The translations under genes were made by a program, and so were the position numbers. A stretch of 64,000 nt of DNA. Origin: an uncultured Agathobaculum sp. Its GTDB lineage: Bacteria > Bacillota > Clostridia > Oscillospirales > Butyricicoccaceae. The notes below the pieces were generated by a model. It was not told where the DNA came from and did no database searches. It was given only the letters and a program-made list of their open reading frames with translations. The DNA lies in assembly GCA_944384725.1 (NCBI GenBank), contig CALWUJ010000007.1:17921-81920 (forward strand). The letters are read 5' to 3'. Shown piece by piece: positions 27,639-36,832 of this stretch (its first letter is position 1; each line of letters opens with the position of its first letter).

Positions 27639-29009
27639 TTATACCGGCTGCGCGGGCAGCGTGTCAAACCCGGTCTGCAATTCTTCGTCCGTCGGAATAT
27701 GGTTGGTCATTGTGCCGTTGTGATATGCTTCATATGCCGACATATCAAAATAACCCGTGCCGGTCAGGCCGAACAGAATGGTCTTGACCTCGCCGGTCTC
27801 CTTGCATTTGAGCGCCTCGTCGATCGCGCAGCGGATCGCATGGCTGGATTCCGGTGCCGGCAGAATGGTCTCGACCTTGGCAAACAAGGTCGCCGCTTGG
27901 AACACATCGGTCTGCTTGACTGATGTCGCTTCCATATAGCCGTCGTGATACAGCTTGGAAAGGATCGGGCTCATGCCATGGTAGCGCAGACCGCCCGCAT
28001 GGTTCGCCGCCGGCATAAAGCCGTTGCCCAGCGTGTACATACGCGCCAGTGGCGTCACATGTCCGGTATCGCAGAAATCATATGCGTACTTGCCGCGCGT
28101 GAACGACGGGCAGGACGCAGGCTCGACTGCAATGATACGCGGGTCAGCCTTGCCCAGCAGCTTATCCTGCATGAACGGCGCAATCAGACCGCCCAGATTG
28201 GAGCCGCCGCCCGCGCAGCCGATGACGATATCCGGATATTCATCCAGCATCTCCATCGCCTGCTTGCTCTCCAGACCGATGATCGACTGGTGCAGCAGCA
28301 CCTGATTGAGCACCGAACCGAGCACATAACGGTAACCCTCATGCGTGGTAGCGACTTCGACCGCTTCGGAAATCGCGCAGCCGAGCGAGCCGCCGGTCGT
28401 CGGGTTTTCCGCGAGGATCGCGCGGCCCGCCGCCGTGGTATTGGACGGCGAAGGCGTGACATCCGCGCCGAAAGTCTGCATAACTGCCTTGCGGTACGGT
28501 TTCTGTTCATAGGAAACTTTGACCATGTAGACCTTGAGGTCAAGTCCGAAGTACGCACACGCTTCGGAGAGCGCCGTGCCCCACTGGCCTGCACCGGTCT
28601 CGGTCGTCAGGCCCTTGAGGCCCTGTTCCTTAGCGTAATACGCCTGCGCGATAGCCGAGTTGAGCTTGTGGCTGCCCGAGGTATTATTGCCCTCAAACTT
28701 GTAGTAAATCTTCGCAGGGGTATCCAGCGCCTTTTCCAGATTGTACGCACGGCACAGGGGCGACGGACGATACAGCTTATACATATCGAGGATCGGCTCG
28801 GGAATATCAAAGTACCGGGTCGTGCTGTCCATCTCCTGATGCGCCAGCTTTTCACAGAAAATCGGATAGAGCGCCTCCTCCGGCAACGGCTGATGTGTGC
28901 CGGGGTAGAGCAGCGGGTCGGGCTGCTGCTTCATATCGGCGCGCAGGTTGTACCACTGCTTGGGCATCTGATCTTCGGTTAAATACAATCTGTGCGGAAT
29001 CTTTGCCAT
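27639..29009 (-). CDS. tryptophan synthase beta-like protein, TrpB2 class
   Basis: A 456-aa PLP enzyme joining indole and serine. TrpB2 features are the long N-terminal extension (LPEEALYPIFCEKLAHQE) and IPEPILDMYKLYRPSPLCRA in place of the TrpB1 start. The PLP lysine is in NNTSGSHKLNSA, the catalytic Glu in TTETGAGQWG and the phosphate-binding loop in CAGGGSNLGG. No trpA or other trp gene is nearby, as is usual for TrpB2, which can salvage free indole. Control by a T-box reading Trp codon UGG independently supports a tryptophan role. Confidence 0.94.
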   Translation of the reverse strand: MAKIPHRLYLTEDQMPKQWYNLRADMKQQPDPLLYPGTHQPLPEEALYPIFCEKLAHQEMDSTTRYFDIPEPILDMYKLYRPSPLCRAYNLEKALDTPAKIYYKFEGNNTSGSHKLNSAIAQAYYAKEQGLKGLTTETGAGQWGTALSEACAYFGLDLKVYMVKVSYEQKPYRKAVMQTFGADVTPSPSNTTAAGRAILAENPTTGGSLGCAISEAVEVATTHEGYRYVLGSVLNQVLLHQSIIGLESKQAMEMLDEYPDIVIGCAGGGSNLGGLIAPFMQDKLLGKADPRIIAVEPASCPSFTRGKYAYDFCDTGHVTPLARMYTLGNGFMPAANHAGGLRYHGMSPILSKLYHDGYMEATSVKQTDVFQAATLFAKVETILPAPESSHAIRCAIDEALKCKETGEVKTILFGLTGTGYFDMSAYEAYHNGTMTNHIPTDEELQTGFDTLPAQPV

Positions 29010-29053
29010 GGTAGGTTCTCTCCTTTATATGAAAAATATGTGGGTTAACAAAA

Positions 29054-29346
29054 ACAAAAAGGCTCCCGTCCCATGAAACATCATGGGACAGGAGCCTGAA
29101 AAAACAAACTCTTGCGGTACCACCCAAATTGGCGCAAAAACGCCCGCTCACTTTCGCATATCCAACAATATACGCTCCCCGGATAACGGGTGGAGTCCCC
29201 GTCGCAGATACTCGGCCATGCAGCCTTTCGCCTTGCCCTGCTGAAGTCCATTCACAAGGGCCTCCCCTGCCGCGATCTCACCACCCGCGGCTCTCTTGGA
29301 AGTTTGGTCTCCCTGCTACTCGTCTTCGTCATTGGTTTATCAGTAT
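29054..29346 (-). ncRNA. T-box leader, tRNA-Trp specific
   Basis: Leader of the TrpB2 gene. The transcript contains the stem I region with AGAGAG and GGTGGTGAGA. The specifier loop reads GAA-TGG-AC (about 29255-29248), giving Trp codon UGG. The antiterminator bulge is in TTTGGGTGGTACCGC (about 29127-29113). The terminator hairpin (29096-29061, 16-bp stem with one G-U) is followed by T5. Uncharged tRNA-Trp would stabilise the antiterminator and turn the gene on. Confidence 0.95.
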
Positions 29347-29352
29347 GGTCAC

Positions 29353-29381
29353 AGTATATTCTCATCCAAAGCATTTGTCAA
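29353..29381 (-). promoter_or_regulatory. promoter of the T-box/TrpB2 transcript
   Basis: TTGACA (29381-29376), 17-base spacer, TATACT (29358-29353). Confidence 0.82.
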
Positions 29382-29531
29382 GCATATTTTGAGAATTTTT
29401 ATAAATTATTATCTTGATATTTTCTTATCATAATAACGCACTCGCTGCACGCCCGCGCCGCGCCTTGCCGCCTTGCCGCGGCTGTGCTATAATCAATCCA
29501 GACGAAAATCATCCGAAAAGGAGGACGCGCC

Positions 29532-30503
29532 ATGCGCATTATCGAGGGCGAAAACGACCTTTTGCTGACCTGCACGCGCGTGCCGGACGGCATCGCCATT
29601 TTGCGCTGCGAGACGCGGGACGACGCAGTCACGCTGCCCGATACCATAGACGGCGCGCCCGTCGCGCAGCTCGGCGCATATGCGCTCAGCGAGCGCGCGC
29701 CCGATTTGTCCGGACGCGAAACATTTTCCATTCGCGTCACCTGCGGTGGATCGGAGCCTGTACATGACGCAAACGCCATCCGGTCGGTTATACTGTCAGC
29801 CATGCTACAAAGCGTTGGCAGCTATGCATTTTACAACTGCCGCCGGCTGGAAACCATCACGCTGCCGCAAACGGTCACGGACTTTGGCGGCGGCGCGCTG
29901 ATGAATTGCCGCGCGCTGCGCACCATCGTGCTGTGTGCCGACCCAAACGCCCCCACCTGTCTGCAAAAACTGCTGGGTGAGCATGCGGGCGAACTCGACG
30001 TGCGTTTTGACGGCGGCTCTCCCGCGCGCCTGCTGTTCCCCGCCTACACCGAGGAACTCGAGGACTTGTCCCCCGCGCACATCTTCCAGCGCCGCATCCA
30101 CGGCGCGGGCTACGGCTATCGTCAGTGCTTTGACGCGGGCGTGCTGAGCTTCCGGCAGTATGACCTTGCGCTGAGCGAACTGCTCGAGAGACACGACTTT
30201 GCAGTTGCCACACGGGTCGCGGCGCGGCGGCTGGCTGTGCCTTATGCGCTGTCAGACACTGCGCGCGACGTCTATCTCGACTGTCTGCGCGCGCACGGCG
30301 GTGCGCTGCTTCATGCCTGCGCTGCCGCAGGCGAGAGCGCGGCGATCTCGTTCCTGCTGTCGCTCGGCGTGCTGACCGCCGCCGACGTGGACGCGGCCTG
30401 CGATGCCGCCCGCGAAAAGGAACAGACCGCAGCGCTGTCCGTGCTACTCGCCGCGACGGGAAAAACCACGGCAAAGGGCCGCGCCAAAACCTTCGACCTG
30501 TAA
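29532..30503 (+). CDS. BspA-type leucine-rich-repeat protein
   Basis: A 323-aa protein without signal peptide, so probably cytoplasmic. Residues 1-150 carry LRR_5-like repeats (VTLPDTIDGAPVAQLGAYAL, VGSYAFYNCRRLETITLPQT, FGGGALMNCRALRTIVL). Residues 150-320 form an alpha-helical region with ankyrin-like repeats (ALLHACAAAGESAAISFLLS and a second copy). It lies 12 bases before the VWA gene and is first in a three-gene operon with a MoxR ATPase. It may act as the recognition or substrate-binding partner of that chaperone pair (inference). Confidence 0.75.
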   Translation: MRIIEGENDLLLTCTRVPDGIAILRCETRDDAVTLPDTIDGAPVAQLGAYALSERAPDLSGRETFSIRVTCGGSEPVHDANAIRSVILSAMLQSVGSYAFYNCRRLETITLPQTVTDFGGGALMNCRALRTIVLCADPNAPTCLQKLLGEHAGELDVRFDGGSPARLLFPAYTEELEDLSPAHIFQRRIHGAGYGYRQCFDAGVLSFRQYDLALSELLERHDFAVATRVAARRLAVPYALSDTARDVYLDCLRAHGGALLHACAAAGESAAISFLLSLGVLTAADVDAACDAAREKEQTAALSVLLAATGKTTAKGRAKTFDL

Positions 30504-30515
30504 AGGAGGCTTTCC

Positions 30516-31805
30516 ATGCCCCAAAGCGAACGCTGGACCGCCCTCGGGCGTGAGATTTTGTTCTCCGCCCGTACCGAATTATATATGAGCCTGCCGTTTC
30601 TGGACGCGGCGCTGTCTGCGCTGGCCGTCTCGGACGGGTTTGACACCGCCACCCTTGCCACCGATGCGCGCAGCCTGTATTTCAACGGCGCATGGCTCGC
30701 GCAGCAGCTCGAACGCGGCCGCCCGCGCGTCAACCGCGCCTACCTGCACAGCGTGTTTCACTGTCTGCTGCGCCATCCCGCCAAAACGCACGGCCGCGAC
30801 CGCGATTTGTGGGATTTGGCCTGTGATGTAGCAGTCGAAAGCATACTGGACACACTGGACTATCGTTGTTTGCAGGCAGACAAGCCATCCGTGCGGCGGC
30901 AAAACCTGTACCGCAGCCTGCGTGCGGAGATGCCCGTGCTGACCGCCGAGGCGGTCTACCGTCAATTCCGGCGCGACCGCCTGAATTCCTATGACTGCGC
31001 CACGCTCGCGCGCGTGTTCGCGGTCGACGAGCACTCGCTCTGGCCCGAAGAGGGCGATGACGAGCAGGATCGCCAGTGGCAGCAGCGCGCCGAGCGCACC
31101 CAGACCGCGATGGAGACCGTGTTCTCCAATCAGGCGATGGGCGGCGAAGCCGTTCGCGAGCAACTGTCCGTCACCACCCAGCACACGACCGACTATCGTG
31201 CCTTTTTGCGGCGGTTCGCCGCGCTGCGTGAGGAAGTCGCGGTGGACGCGGACTCCTTTGACTACGGCTACTATGCCTATGGTCTGCGCCACTTCGGCAA
31301 CATGCCGCTGATTGAGCCGCTGGAGACACGCGAAGTGCGCAAAATTGAAGATTTTGTCATCGCCATCGACACCTCGATGTCCACCTCAGGCGATCTGGTG
31401 CGCAGCTTTTTGTCGCGTACCTATGAACTGCTACAAGACAGCCAGAGCTTTTTCCGGCACATCAATCTGCGCATCATCCAGTGCGATGACCAGATCCGCG
31501 CGGACAAACGCATCACGAACGCCCGAGATCTGGCGGATTATATGGAGCATTTTGAACTGATCGGCCAGTCGGCCACCGACTTCCGTCCGGTGTTTGAATA
31601 TGTCGACCGGCTGGTGAGTGAGGGCGCGTTCCACCATCTGCGCGGCCTGATCTACTTTACCGACGGACTTGGGATTTATCCCAAAAAACGACCTAAATAC
31701 GACGCGGCCTTCATCATGCTCGAGGGCGGCGCGTATCCCGATAACGTCCCGCCGTGGGCGATCCGCGCCGTGCTGCGCGAGGACGAGATAGGAGAACCAT
31801 CATGA
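30516..31805 (+). CDS. VWA-like protein (DUF2201 type), MoxR partner
   Basis: A 429-aa protein. The N-terminal half resembles a zincin-like domain in which the usual HExxH is replaced by HSVFHCLLRH near residue 80. The C-terminal VWA domain begins at about 285 with the MIDAS motif AIDTSMSTSGD and a later TDG (IYFTDGLGIYP). An acidic spacer (WPEEGDDEQDRQWQQRAERT) joins them. The stop overlaps the ATPase start by ATGA. Proteins of this class pair with MoxR AAA ATPases to remodel or activate client complexes. Confidence 0.88.
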   Translation: MPQSERWTALGREILFSARTELYMSLPFLDAALSALAVSDGFDTATLATDARSLYFNGAWLAQQLERGRPRVNRAYLHSVFHCLLRHPAKTHGRDRDLWDLACDVAVESILDTLDYRCLQADKPSVRRQNLYRSLRAEMPVLTAEAVYRQFRRDRLNSYDCATLARVFAVDEHSLWPEEGDDEQDRQWQQRAERTQTAMETVFSNQAMGGEAVREQLSVTTQHTTDYRAFLRRFAALREEVAVDADSFDYGYYAYGLRHFGNMPLIEPLETREVRKIEDFVIAIDTSMSTSGDLVRSFLSRTYELLQDSQSFFRHINLRIIQCDDQIRADKRITNARDLADYMEHFELIGQSATDFRPVFEYVDRLVSEGAFHHLRGLIYFTDGLGIYPKKRPKYDAAFIMLEGGAYPDNVPPWAIRAVLREDEIGEPS

Positions 31806-33304
31806 ACATCAAACGAGCCAAAAACGAGATCAAAAACGCGCTGCGCGCCTATCTCGCGCGCGACGAATTCGGCGCGTACCGCATTCCGCCCATCCGGCAG
31901 CGCCCCATCCTGCTGATGGGCCCGCCGGGCATTGGCAAAACCCAGATCATGGAGCAAATCGCGGATGAAACCGGCGTGGGACTCGTGTCCTACACATTGA
32001 CCCACCACACGCGCCAGTCTGCGCTCGGCCTGCCCTACATCGAGCGCGAGAAATTCGGTGGGCAGGAATACGCAGTCACGGCCTACACGATGAGCGAAAT
32101 CATCGCCTCGGTGTACCGCGAGATCGAGCGCACGGGTGTTTCCGAGGGCATTTTGTTTCTCGACGAGATCAACTGCATTTCCGAGACACTCACGCCCATG
32201 ATGCTGCAATTTTTGCAGTGCAAAACCTTCGGCAACCAACAGCTGCCCGCGGGCTGGGTGGTCGTCGCGGCGGGTAACCCGCCCGAGTACAACAAATCCG
32301 TGCGCGAGTTTGACGTCGTGACGCTCGACCGCGTCAAGCGCATCGACGTGGAAGAAGATTTCGCCGTCTGGAAGGAATACGCCTACCGTCGCGGCATCCA
32401 TGGCGCGATTTTGTCCTATCTGGAAATCCGGCGCGACCATTTTTACCGCGTCGAGGCAACCGCCGACGGCCTGCAATTCGTCACCGCGCGCGGCTGGGAG
32501 GATTTGTCCGAGCTGATGCAGGTATATGAATCTCTCGGCCTGCCGGTTGACCGTCAAGTGGTCGAGCAGTATTTGCAGCTGCCGCGCGTGGCAAGCGATT
32601 TTGCCAATTATCTGCAATTGTACGATAAATACAAGCGTGTTTACCGCGTGGAGGAAATCCTCGACGGCACATGGGAGCGCGTGCGCGCCTCCGAGCTTTC
32701 CGGCGCGCCGTTTGACGAAAAGCTGGGTGTTTTGGGACTACTTTTATCCCGTCTCGCGGACAGCGCGCGCGAAACCTACCGCCTTGACGGCCTGACCGAC
32801 GCGCTGCATCAGGATCTTATCCGCATCCGCGAGGGCGAAACCACGCTCGGCACGCTGCTGGATGACAAGCGCGCCGCGCTCTCCCGCCGCCGTGCCGCCG
32901 GTTCCACCGACCGCGACGCACTGTTCATTGCGTCCCGCGAGACCGAACGGCTGGACGCCTTCCGGCAGGGGCTTTCGCTGGAAAAAATCCCGACAGGCCG
33001 CGCGTTTGACTACCTCAAGGAGAAGTTCCAAACTGATGTGCAGGCGCGCGCAGACGCCGCCGACCAAACCGACCGTGCACTGTCCAATGCCTTTGCCTTC
33101 CTCGACGAAGCGATCGGGGACAGCCAGGAAATGGTGCTGTTTGCAACCGAGCTGACCGCGAACTACTTTACCTCGTGGTTCATCCAGAATTTCGGCTGCG
33201 AAGCCTACTTTGCGCACAACAAGCGTCTGCTGTTCGATGACACACAAAAGCACCTGCTTGAGGAAATCGAGAAAACCCGTGCCGCCGACCAACCGCAGGA
33301 ATAA
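31802..33304 (+). CDS. MoxR-type AAA ATPase
   Basis: A 500-aa AAA+ ATPase. Start ATG 31802 overlaps the VWA stop. Walker A is GPPGIGKTQIM (about residue 41) and Walker B is GILFLDEINC (about 120). Sensor 1 is VVAAGNPPEYN and the arginine-rich VTLDRVKRIDV follows. The C-terminal 200 residues are helical and extend past the usual MoxR lid. With the VWA and LRR genes it makes a compact chaperone operon; the client is unknown. Confidence 0.92.
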   Translation: MNIKRAKNEIKNALRAYLARDEFGAYRIPPIRQRPILLMGPPGIGKTQIMEQIADETGVGLVSYTLTHHTRQSALGLPYIEREKFGGQEYAVTAYTMSEIIASVYREIERTGVSEGILFLDEINCISETLTPMMLQFLQCKTFGNQQLPAGWVVVAAGNPPEYNKSVREFDVVTLDRVKRIDVEEDFAVWKEYAYRRGIHGAILSYLEIRRDHFYRVEATADGLQFVTARGWEDLSELMQVYESLGLPVDRQVVEQYLQLPRVASDFANYLQLYDKYKRVYRVEEILDGTWERVRASELSGAPFDEKLGVLGLLLSRLADSARETYRLDGLTDALHQDLIRIREGETTLGTLLDDKRAALSRRRAAGSTDRDALFIASRETERLDAFRQGLSLEKIPTGRAFDYLKEKFQTDVQARADAADQTDRALSNAFAFLDEAIGDSQEMVLFATELTANYFTSWFIQNFGCEAYFAHNKRLLFDDTQKHLLEEIEKTRAADQPQE

Positions 33305-33336
33305 TAATCGCGCCTTGGCGCGCATCAAACAGAAAA

Positions 33337-33370
33337 GCGATTTTGTGTGCACACTTACACGCAAAATCGC
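33337..33370. repeat. imperfect hairpin downstream of the MoxR operon
   Basis: GCGATTTTGTGTG (33337-33349) pairs with CACGCAAAATCGC (33358-33370), one wobble. A further hairpin follows at 33411-33434 (CGATGAAAAG/CTTTTCATCG). The nested hairpins in this 235-base gap look like transcript-end structures; no gene was seen. Confidence 0.5.
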
Positions 33371-33444
33371 GCTCGGGCTTTGTCCGCGCCCCGCGCGGCA
33401 TAGCCCTACTCGATGAAAAGCGTGCTTTTCATCGAATAAAAAGA

Positions 33445-33474
33445 GAAACGCCGCAGCAACCGCTGCGGCGTTTC
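33445..33474. terminator. bidirectional intrinsic terminator
   Basis: GAAACGCCGCAGC (33445-33457) pairs with GCTGCGGCGTTTC (33462-33474), loop 4, between the convergent MoxR and uxaA genes. Confidence 0.85.
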
Positions 33475-33539
33475 CCATACAAAGAAAGTAGAAAAGGAAA
33501 TGAAGTAAGTATCAAAGAGAGAGGATATGATTGCACGCT

Positions 33540-35021
33540 TTACAGCGTAACACCGTCCTTGAAGATCGCGATCTCACGGTAACCGAGCTGCTCGCTCTTG
33601 GAAAGCTGGCCGCTCGCAACCTGCAGAACCAGATCGAACAGGCGTGCCGCAGCGTCCTTGATTGGCTCGCCGTCGGCCACCGGGCCGGCGTCAAAGTCGA
33701 TCCAGCCAGACTTCTTCTGCGCCAGCTGGCTGTTGCTGGCAATCTTGATGGTCGGCGCGGGCGCGCTGAATGGCGTGCCGCGGCCGGTGGTAAACAGCAC
33801 GATGTGTGCGCCAGCCGCCGTCATAGCGGTCGCGGACACCAGATCGTTGCCCGGACCGTACAGCATGTTCAGGCCATGCGCGGTCACCGGATCACCGTAA
33901 CCGATCACGTCCGCGATCGGGGCGGTGCCGCCCTTCTGCACGCAGCCGCAGGACTTATCCTCGAGTGTCGTGATGCCGCCCTTCTTGTTGCCGGGCGACG
34001 GGTTTTCATACACGGTTTCGTGATGGCTGATGAAATAATCCTTGAAGTTGTTGAGCATGCTGGTCGCCTTATCAAACACCTCGCGGTTGACGCAGCGGCT
34101 GAGCAGCATCCCCTCCGCGCCGAACATCTCCGGTACCTCGGTCAGCACGGTCGAACCGCCGCGGGCGATCACCATATCGCTGAACGCGCCGACGGTCGGG
34201 TTGGCGGTTACGCCGGACAGGCCGTCCGAGCCGCCGCACTTCATGCCGATGACCAGATCGCTGACCGGAATCGGCTGGCGGGTGAACTGCGCGGCAAACG
34301 CGGCACACTGCTCGAGCAGCGCGCGGCCGGCCGCGAATTCATCTTCGACATCCTGACAGGTCAGGAATTTGACGCGGTTCTCGTCATAGGGACCAAGCTC
34401 TTCAAGGAACTGGTCGTGCTGCAGGTTTTCGCAGCCAAGGCTGAGCACCAGCACCGCTGCCGCGTTTGGGTGGCGCACGAGCGCCGCGAGCAGCTTGCGG
34501 GTCTGCGCATGGTCTGCGCCGGTCTGCGAGCAGCCGTATGGATGCGTGAAGGTGTAAAGACCCTCGATCGAACCGGTCACAAGATCCTGATTGTCGCGCA
34601 CCATCTTTTTCGCCACGTCATTGACACAGCCAACGGTCGGGATGATCCAGATCTCGTTGCGGACAGCCGCGCGGCCGTCCTTGCGGCGGAAGCCCATAAA
34701 GGTCTCCGGCTCAACGGCCGATACGGTCGGCACGTCAGGCACATAGGTATATTCCTCTTCGCCCGACAGGTTGGTTTTCATGTTATGGGTATGCACCCAA
34801 GCGCCGGTCTCGACTGCGGCGGTCGTGTGGCCGATTGGATAGCCATACTTGACGACTGCGTCACCCTCGGCAATCGGGGCGAGCGCGATTTTGTGTCCCT
34901 GCGGGATATCCTCGATCGCGGTGACAGTCACGCTGCCCGCAGGAAGCGTTTCGCCTTTGCTGACCGGATGCAGCGCAACGGCCACATTATCCCGCTCGGT
35001 GATGCGAATGAGTTTTGTCAT
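33540..35021 (-). CDS. uxaA: altronate dehydratase
   Basis: A 493-aa enzyme converting D-altronate to 2-keto-3-deoxygluconate in galacturonate breakdown. The N-terminal SAF-like domain (about 1-95, VKYGYPIGHTTAAVETGAWV, HTHNMKTN) joins the UxaA core with RRKDGRAAVRNEIWIIPTVGC, THPYGCSQTGAD and GMKCGGSDGLSGVTANP. Cys residues expected for the iron-dependent site are present. It lies 15 bases after uxaB, so the two form one transcription unit. A full-length copy with no defect seen. Confidence 0.94.
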   Translation of the reverse strand: MTKLIRITERDNVAVALHPVSKGETLPAGSVTVTAIEDIPQGHKIALAPIAEGDAVVKYGYPIGHTTAAVETGAWVHTHNMKTNLSGEEEYTYVPDVPTVSAVEPETFMGFRRKDGRAAVRNEIWIIPTVGCVNDVAKKMVRDNQDLVTGSIEGLYTFTHPYGCSQTGADHAQTRKLLAALVRHPNAAAVLVLSLGCENLQHDQFLEELGPYDENRVKFLTCQDVEDEFAAGRALLEQCAAFAAQFTRQPIPVSDLVIGMKCGGSDGLSGVTANPTVGAFSDMVIARGGSTVLTEVPEMFGAEGMLLSRCVNREVFDKATSMLNNFKDYFISHHETVYENPSPGNKKGGITTLEDKSCGCVQKGGTAPIADVIGYGDPVTAHGLNMLYGPGNDLVSATAMTAAGAHIVLFTTGRGTPFSAPAPTIKIASNSQLAQKKSGWIDFDAGPVADGEPIKDAAARLFDLVLQVASGQLSKSEQLGYREIAIFKDGVTL

Positions 35022-35036
35022 AGTGAGCCCTCCCGC

Positions 35037-36527
35037 TTACAGGCAGGAAGCAAACGCGGCCTCCGCGCCTTCCGTGCGGATCTTGGTCAGGTCAGCGAGT
35101 ACCGCAGCTTCGAGGCCGTCGACCCCCGTCAAATCCTGATCCCACATCTGTTCATTGGTCAGCACCGCGTGCACCAGATCGGCGTCGCTGTCGTCCTTAT
35201 GGTTCCAGTAGAACTCAAGTGCCCAACGGTCGTCCGAGCAGGTATAGGTGTTGCCCTTCGGACGCTTGCAGACCAGACCCTTGTCGGTCAGTTCCTGCAC
35301 GTCGGTCGAATAGAACGCGATGTACGCGGCAAGCGACATGGTCAAACAAACCGGTAGCTTGCCTTCCTTCTCGATGTACTCCAGGAAGCTGGGCATGTTG
35401 CGCGCCTTCCACTTAGAGGTGGAGTTGAGCGAAATGCTCATCAGCTCATGGTCAACAAACGGATTGTTGAAGCGGTCTTCTACCGCTACCGCAAAGTTCT
35501 CCAAATCGTTCTTGTCGAGCGGCAGGGTCGGGATGACCTCCTCATGCAGCATCTTGTTCATAAAGCCCTTGATATGCTCATTGTGCATGCAATCGCGCAC
35601 GATATCGAAACCTGCGAGGTAAGCGCCGAGCACAAAGCCGGTGTGCGCGCCGTTCAGGATGCGCACCTTGCGCTTCTTGTACGGGGTAACGTCCGGTACG
35701 ACGATGCAGTTCAGGCCAGCCGCCTTGAAGGGCAGCTTGTCTTCCAGCCATGCCGGGCCTTCGATGTTCCAAACGCCAAATACTTCGCCAACGTCGATCA
35801 GTTCGTCGTGGTAGCCGTTCTCCTCGTCCATCTTGGTGGCCTCGGCAGCGTCCTTGATGCGGCCGGGCACGATACGGTCAACCAGCGTCGAGCAGAAGGT
35901 GCATTCGCCGCACCAAGCCTTGAAGTCCGCTTCCAGACCCCACTGCTCGATGTACTGGCCGACACACTTCTCCAGCTCCTTGCCGTTGTTGTCGATCAGC
36001 TCGCAGGACAGGATGACCAGCGGCTTCTTGCCGGCCTGCCAGCGCTTGTACAGCACCTGGGTCAGCTTTGCCGGGAACGAGGACGGCGGGCAGTCGTCCT
36101 TCTGGCAGGCGGGATCGTAAACGATACCAGCCTCGGTGGTGTTGGACACGATATACTCAAGGTCGTCGGAAACCGCGACTTCCATCATCGCGTCATAATC
36201 TGCTTTCTCATAGGGGTTGAGGCAGCGGGACACCGAAGAGATCACGCGCTTGCGGTCAACCTTCTCGCCGTTCTCGCGGCCGCGCAGATACAGGGTATAC
36301 AAACCCTGCTGCTCGTTGATCTGCTTTGCAAGACCGGGCGCGATCGGCTGCACCAGAACCGCCTTGCCGTTCCAGCCAACCTTTTCATTGGACATATCGA
36401 ACCAGTAGTCGACAAATGCGCGCAGGAAATTGCCTTCGCCAAACTGGAGGATCTTTTCCGGTGCATTTTCCAGAATATAGCCCGCATAACCGGACTTTTT
36501 CAGCACTTCATAATTCAGCTTTTCCAT
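35037..36527 (-). CDS. uxaB: tagaturonate reductase (altronate oxidoreductase)
   Basis: A 496-aa mannitol-dehydrogenase-superfamily enzyme reducing tagaturonate to altronate. The NAD-binding start is LQFGEGNFLRAFVDYWFD, with later signatures VSNTTEAG, RIVPG and VRILNGAHTGFVLGAYLAG. ATG 36527 is preferred because GAGGAG ends 7 bases upstream; ATG 36530 is next to it. Longer in-frame starts run into the leader. Upstream on the same strand lies only a decayed TRAP permease tail, so the uronate importer once adjacent appears lost. Confidence 0.93.
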   Translation of the reverse strand: MEKLNYEVLKKSGYAGYILENAPEKILQFGEGNFLRAFVDYWFDMSNEKVGWNGKAVLVQPIAPGLAKQINEQQGLYTLYLRGRENGEKVDRKRVISSVSRCLNPYEKADYDAMMEVAVSDDLEYIVSNTTEAGIVYDPACQKDDCPPSSFPAKLTQVLYKRWQAGKKPLVILSCELIDNNGKELEKCVGQYIEQWGLEADFKAWCGECTFCSTLVDRIVPGRIKDAAEATKMDEENGYHDELIDVGEVFGVWNIEGPAWLEDKLPFKAAGLNCIVVPDVTPYKKRKVRILNGAHTGFVLGAYLAGFDIVRDCMHNEHIKGFMNKMLHEEVIPTLPLDKNDLENFAVAVEDRFNNPFVDHELMSISLNSTSKWKARNMPSFLEYIEKEGKLPVCLTMSLAAYIAFYSTDVQELTDKGLVCKRPKGNTYTCSDDRWALEFYWNHKDDSDADLVHAVLTNEQMWDQDLTGVDGLEAAVLADLTKIRTEGAEAAFASCL

Positions 36528-36614
36528 CATTATTCTCCTCATATAACCAACCCGGAAACGGCGGAGAAACCTCCGCCGCACCGGACAAAAACCTTATGGA
36601 TGAACCGAAAACGA

Positions 36615-36800
36615 TCAGCCGCCGAACAGCGACAGGATACCGGTAGAGAATGCCGGCACATAGGTAATCAGCAGCAGGTTGACAACCAGCAACAGATAGA
36701 ACGGAACTGCTTCCTTAATGAACTTGCCCGTCTTACAGCCGGTGATGCCACAGGTGACGAACATCAGCGTGCCCATCGGGGGCGACAGATTTATCAGGGT
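36615..36800 (-). pseudogene. 3' remnant of a TRAP transporter large permease (DctM)
   Basis: Reading the minus strand up to a TGA at 36615 gives about 60 residues, FTLINLSPPMGTLMFVTCG then TGCKTGKFIKEAVPFYLLL, ending YVPAFSTGILSLFGG. This matches the C-terminal end of TRAP DctM permeases. A TAA stop precedes the homology at about 36802, only 30 bases before the divergent GntR gene. About 370 N-terminal codons and any DctP/DctQ genes are missing. Neighbouring uxaBA and GntR fit a former galacturonate TRAP operon. Confidence 0.8.
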
Positions 36801-36832
36801 GAATTACGCCCCCTTCGGAGGTATCAACATAC

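Noticed and set aside
33531-35357. 608-codon open frame on the plus strand
   Set aside because: It runs antisense across uxaA and into uxaB, which are certain genes; the product is His/Arg-rich nonsense.
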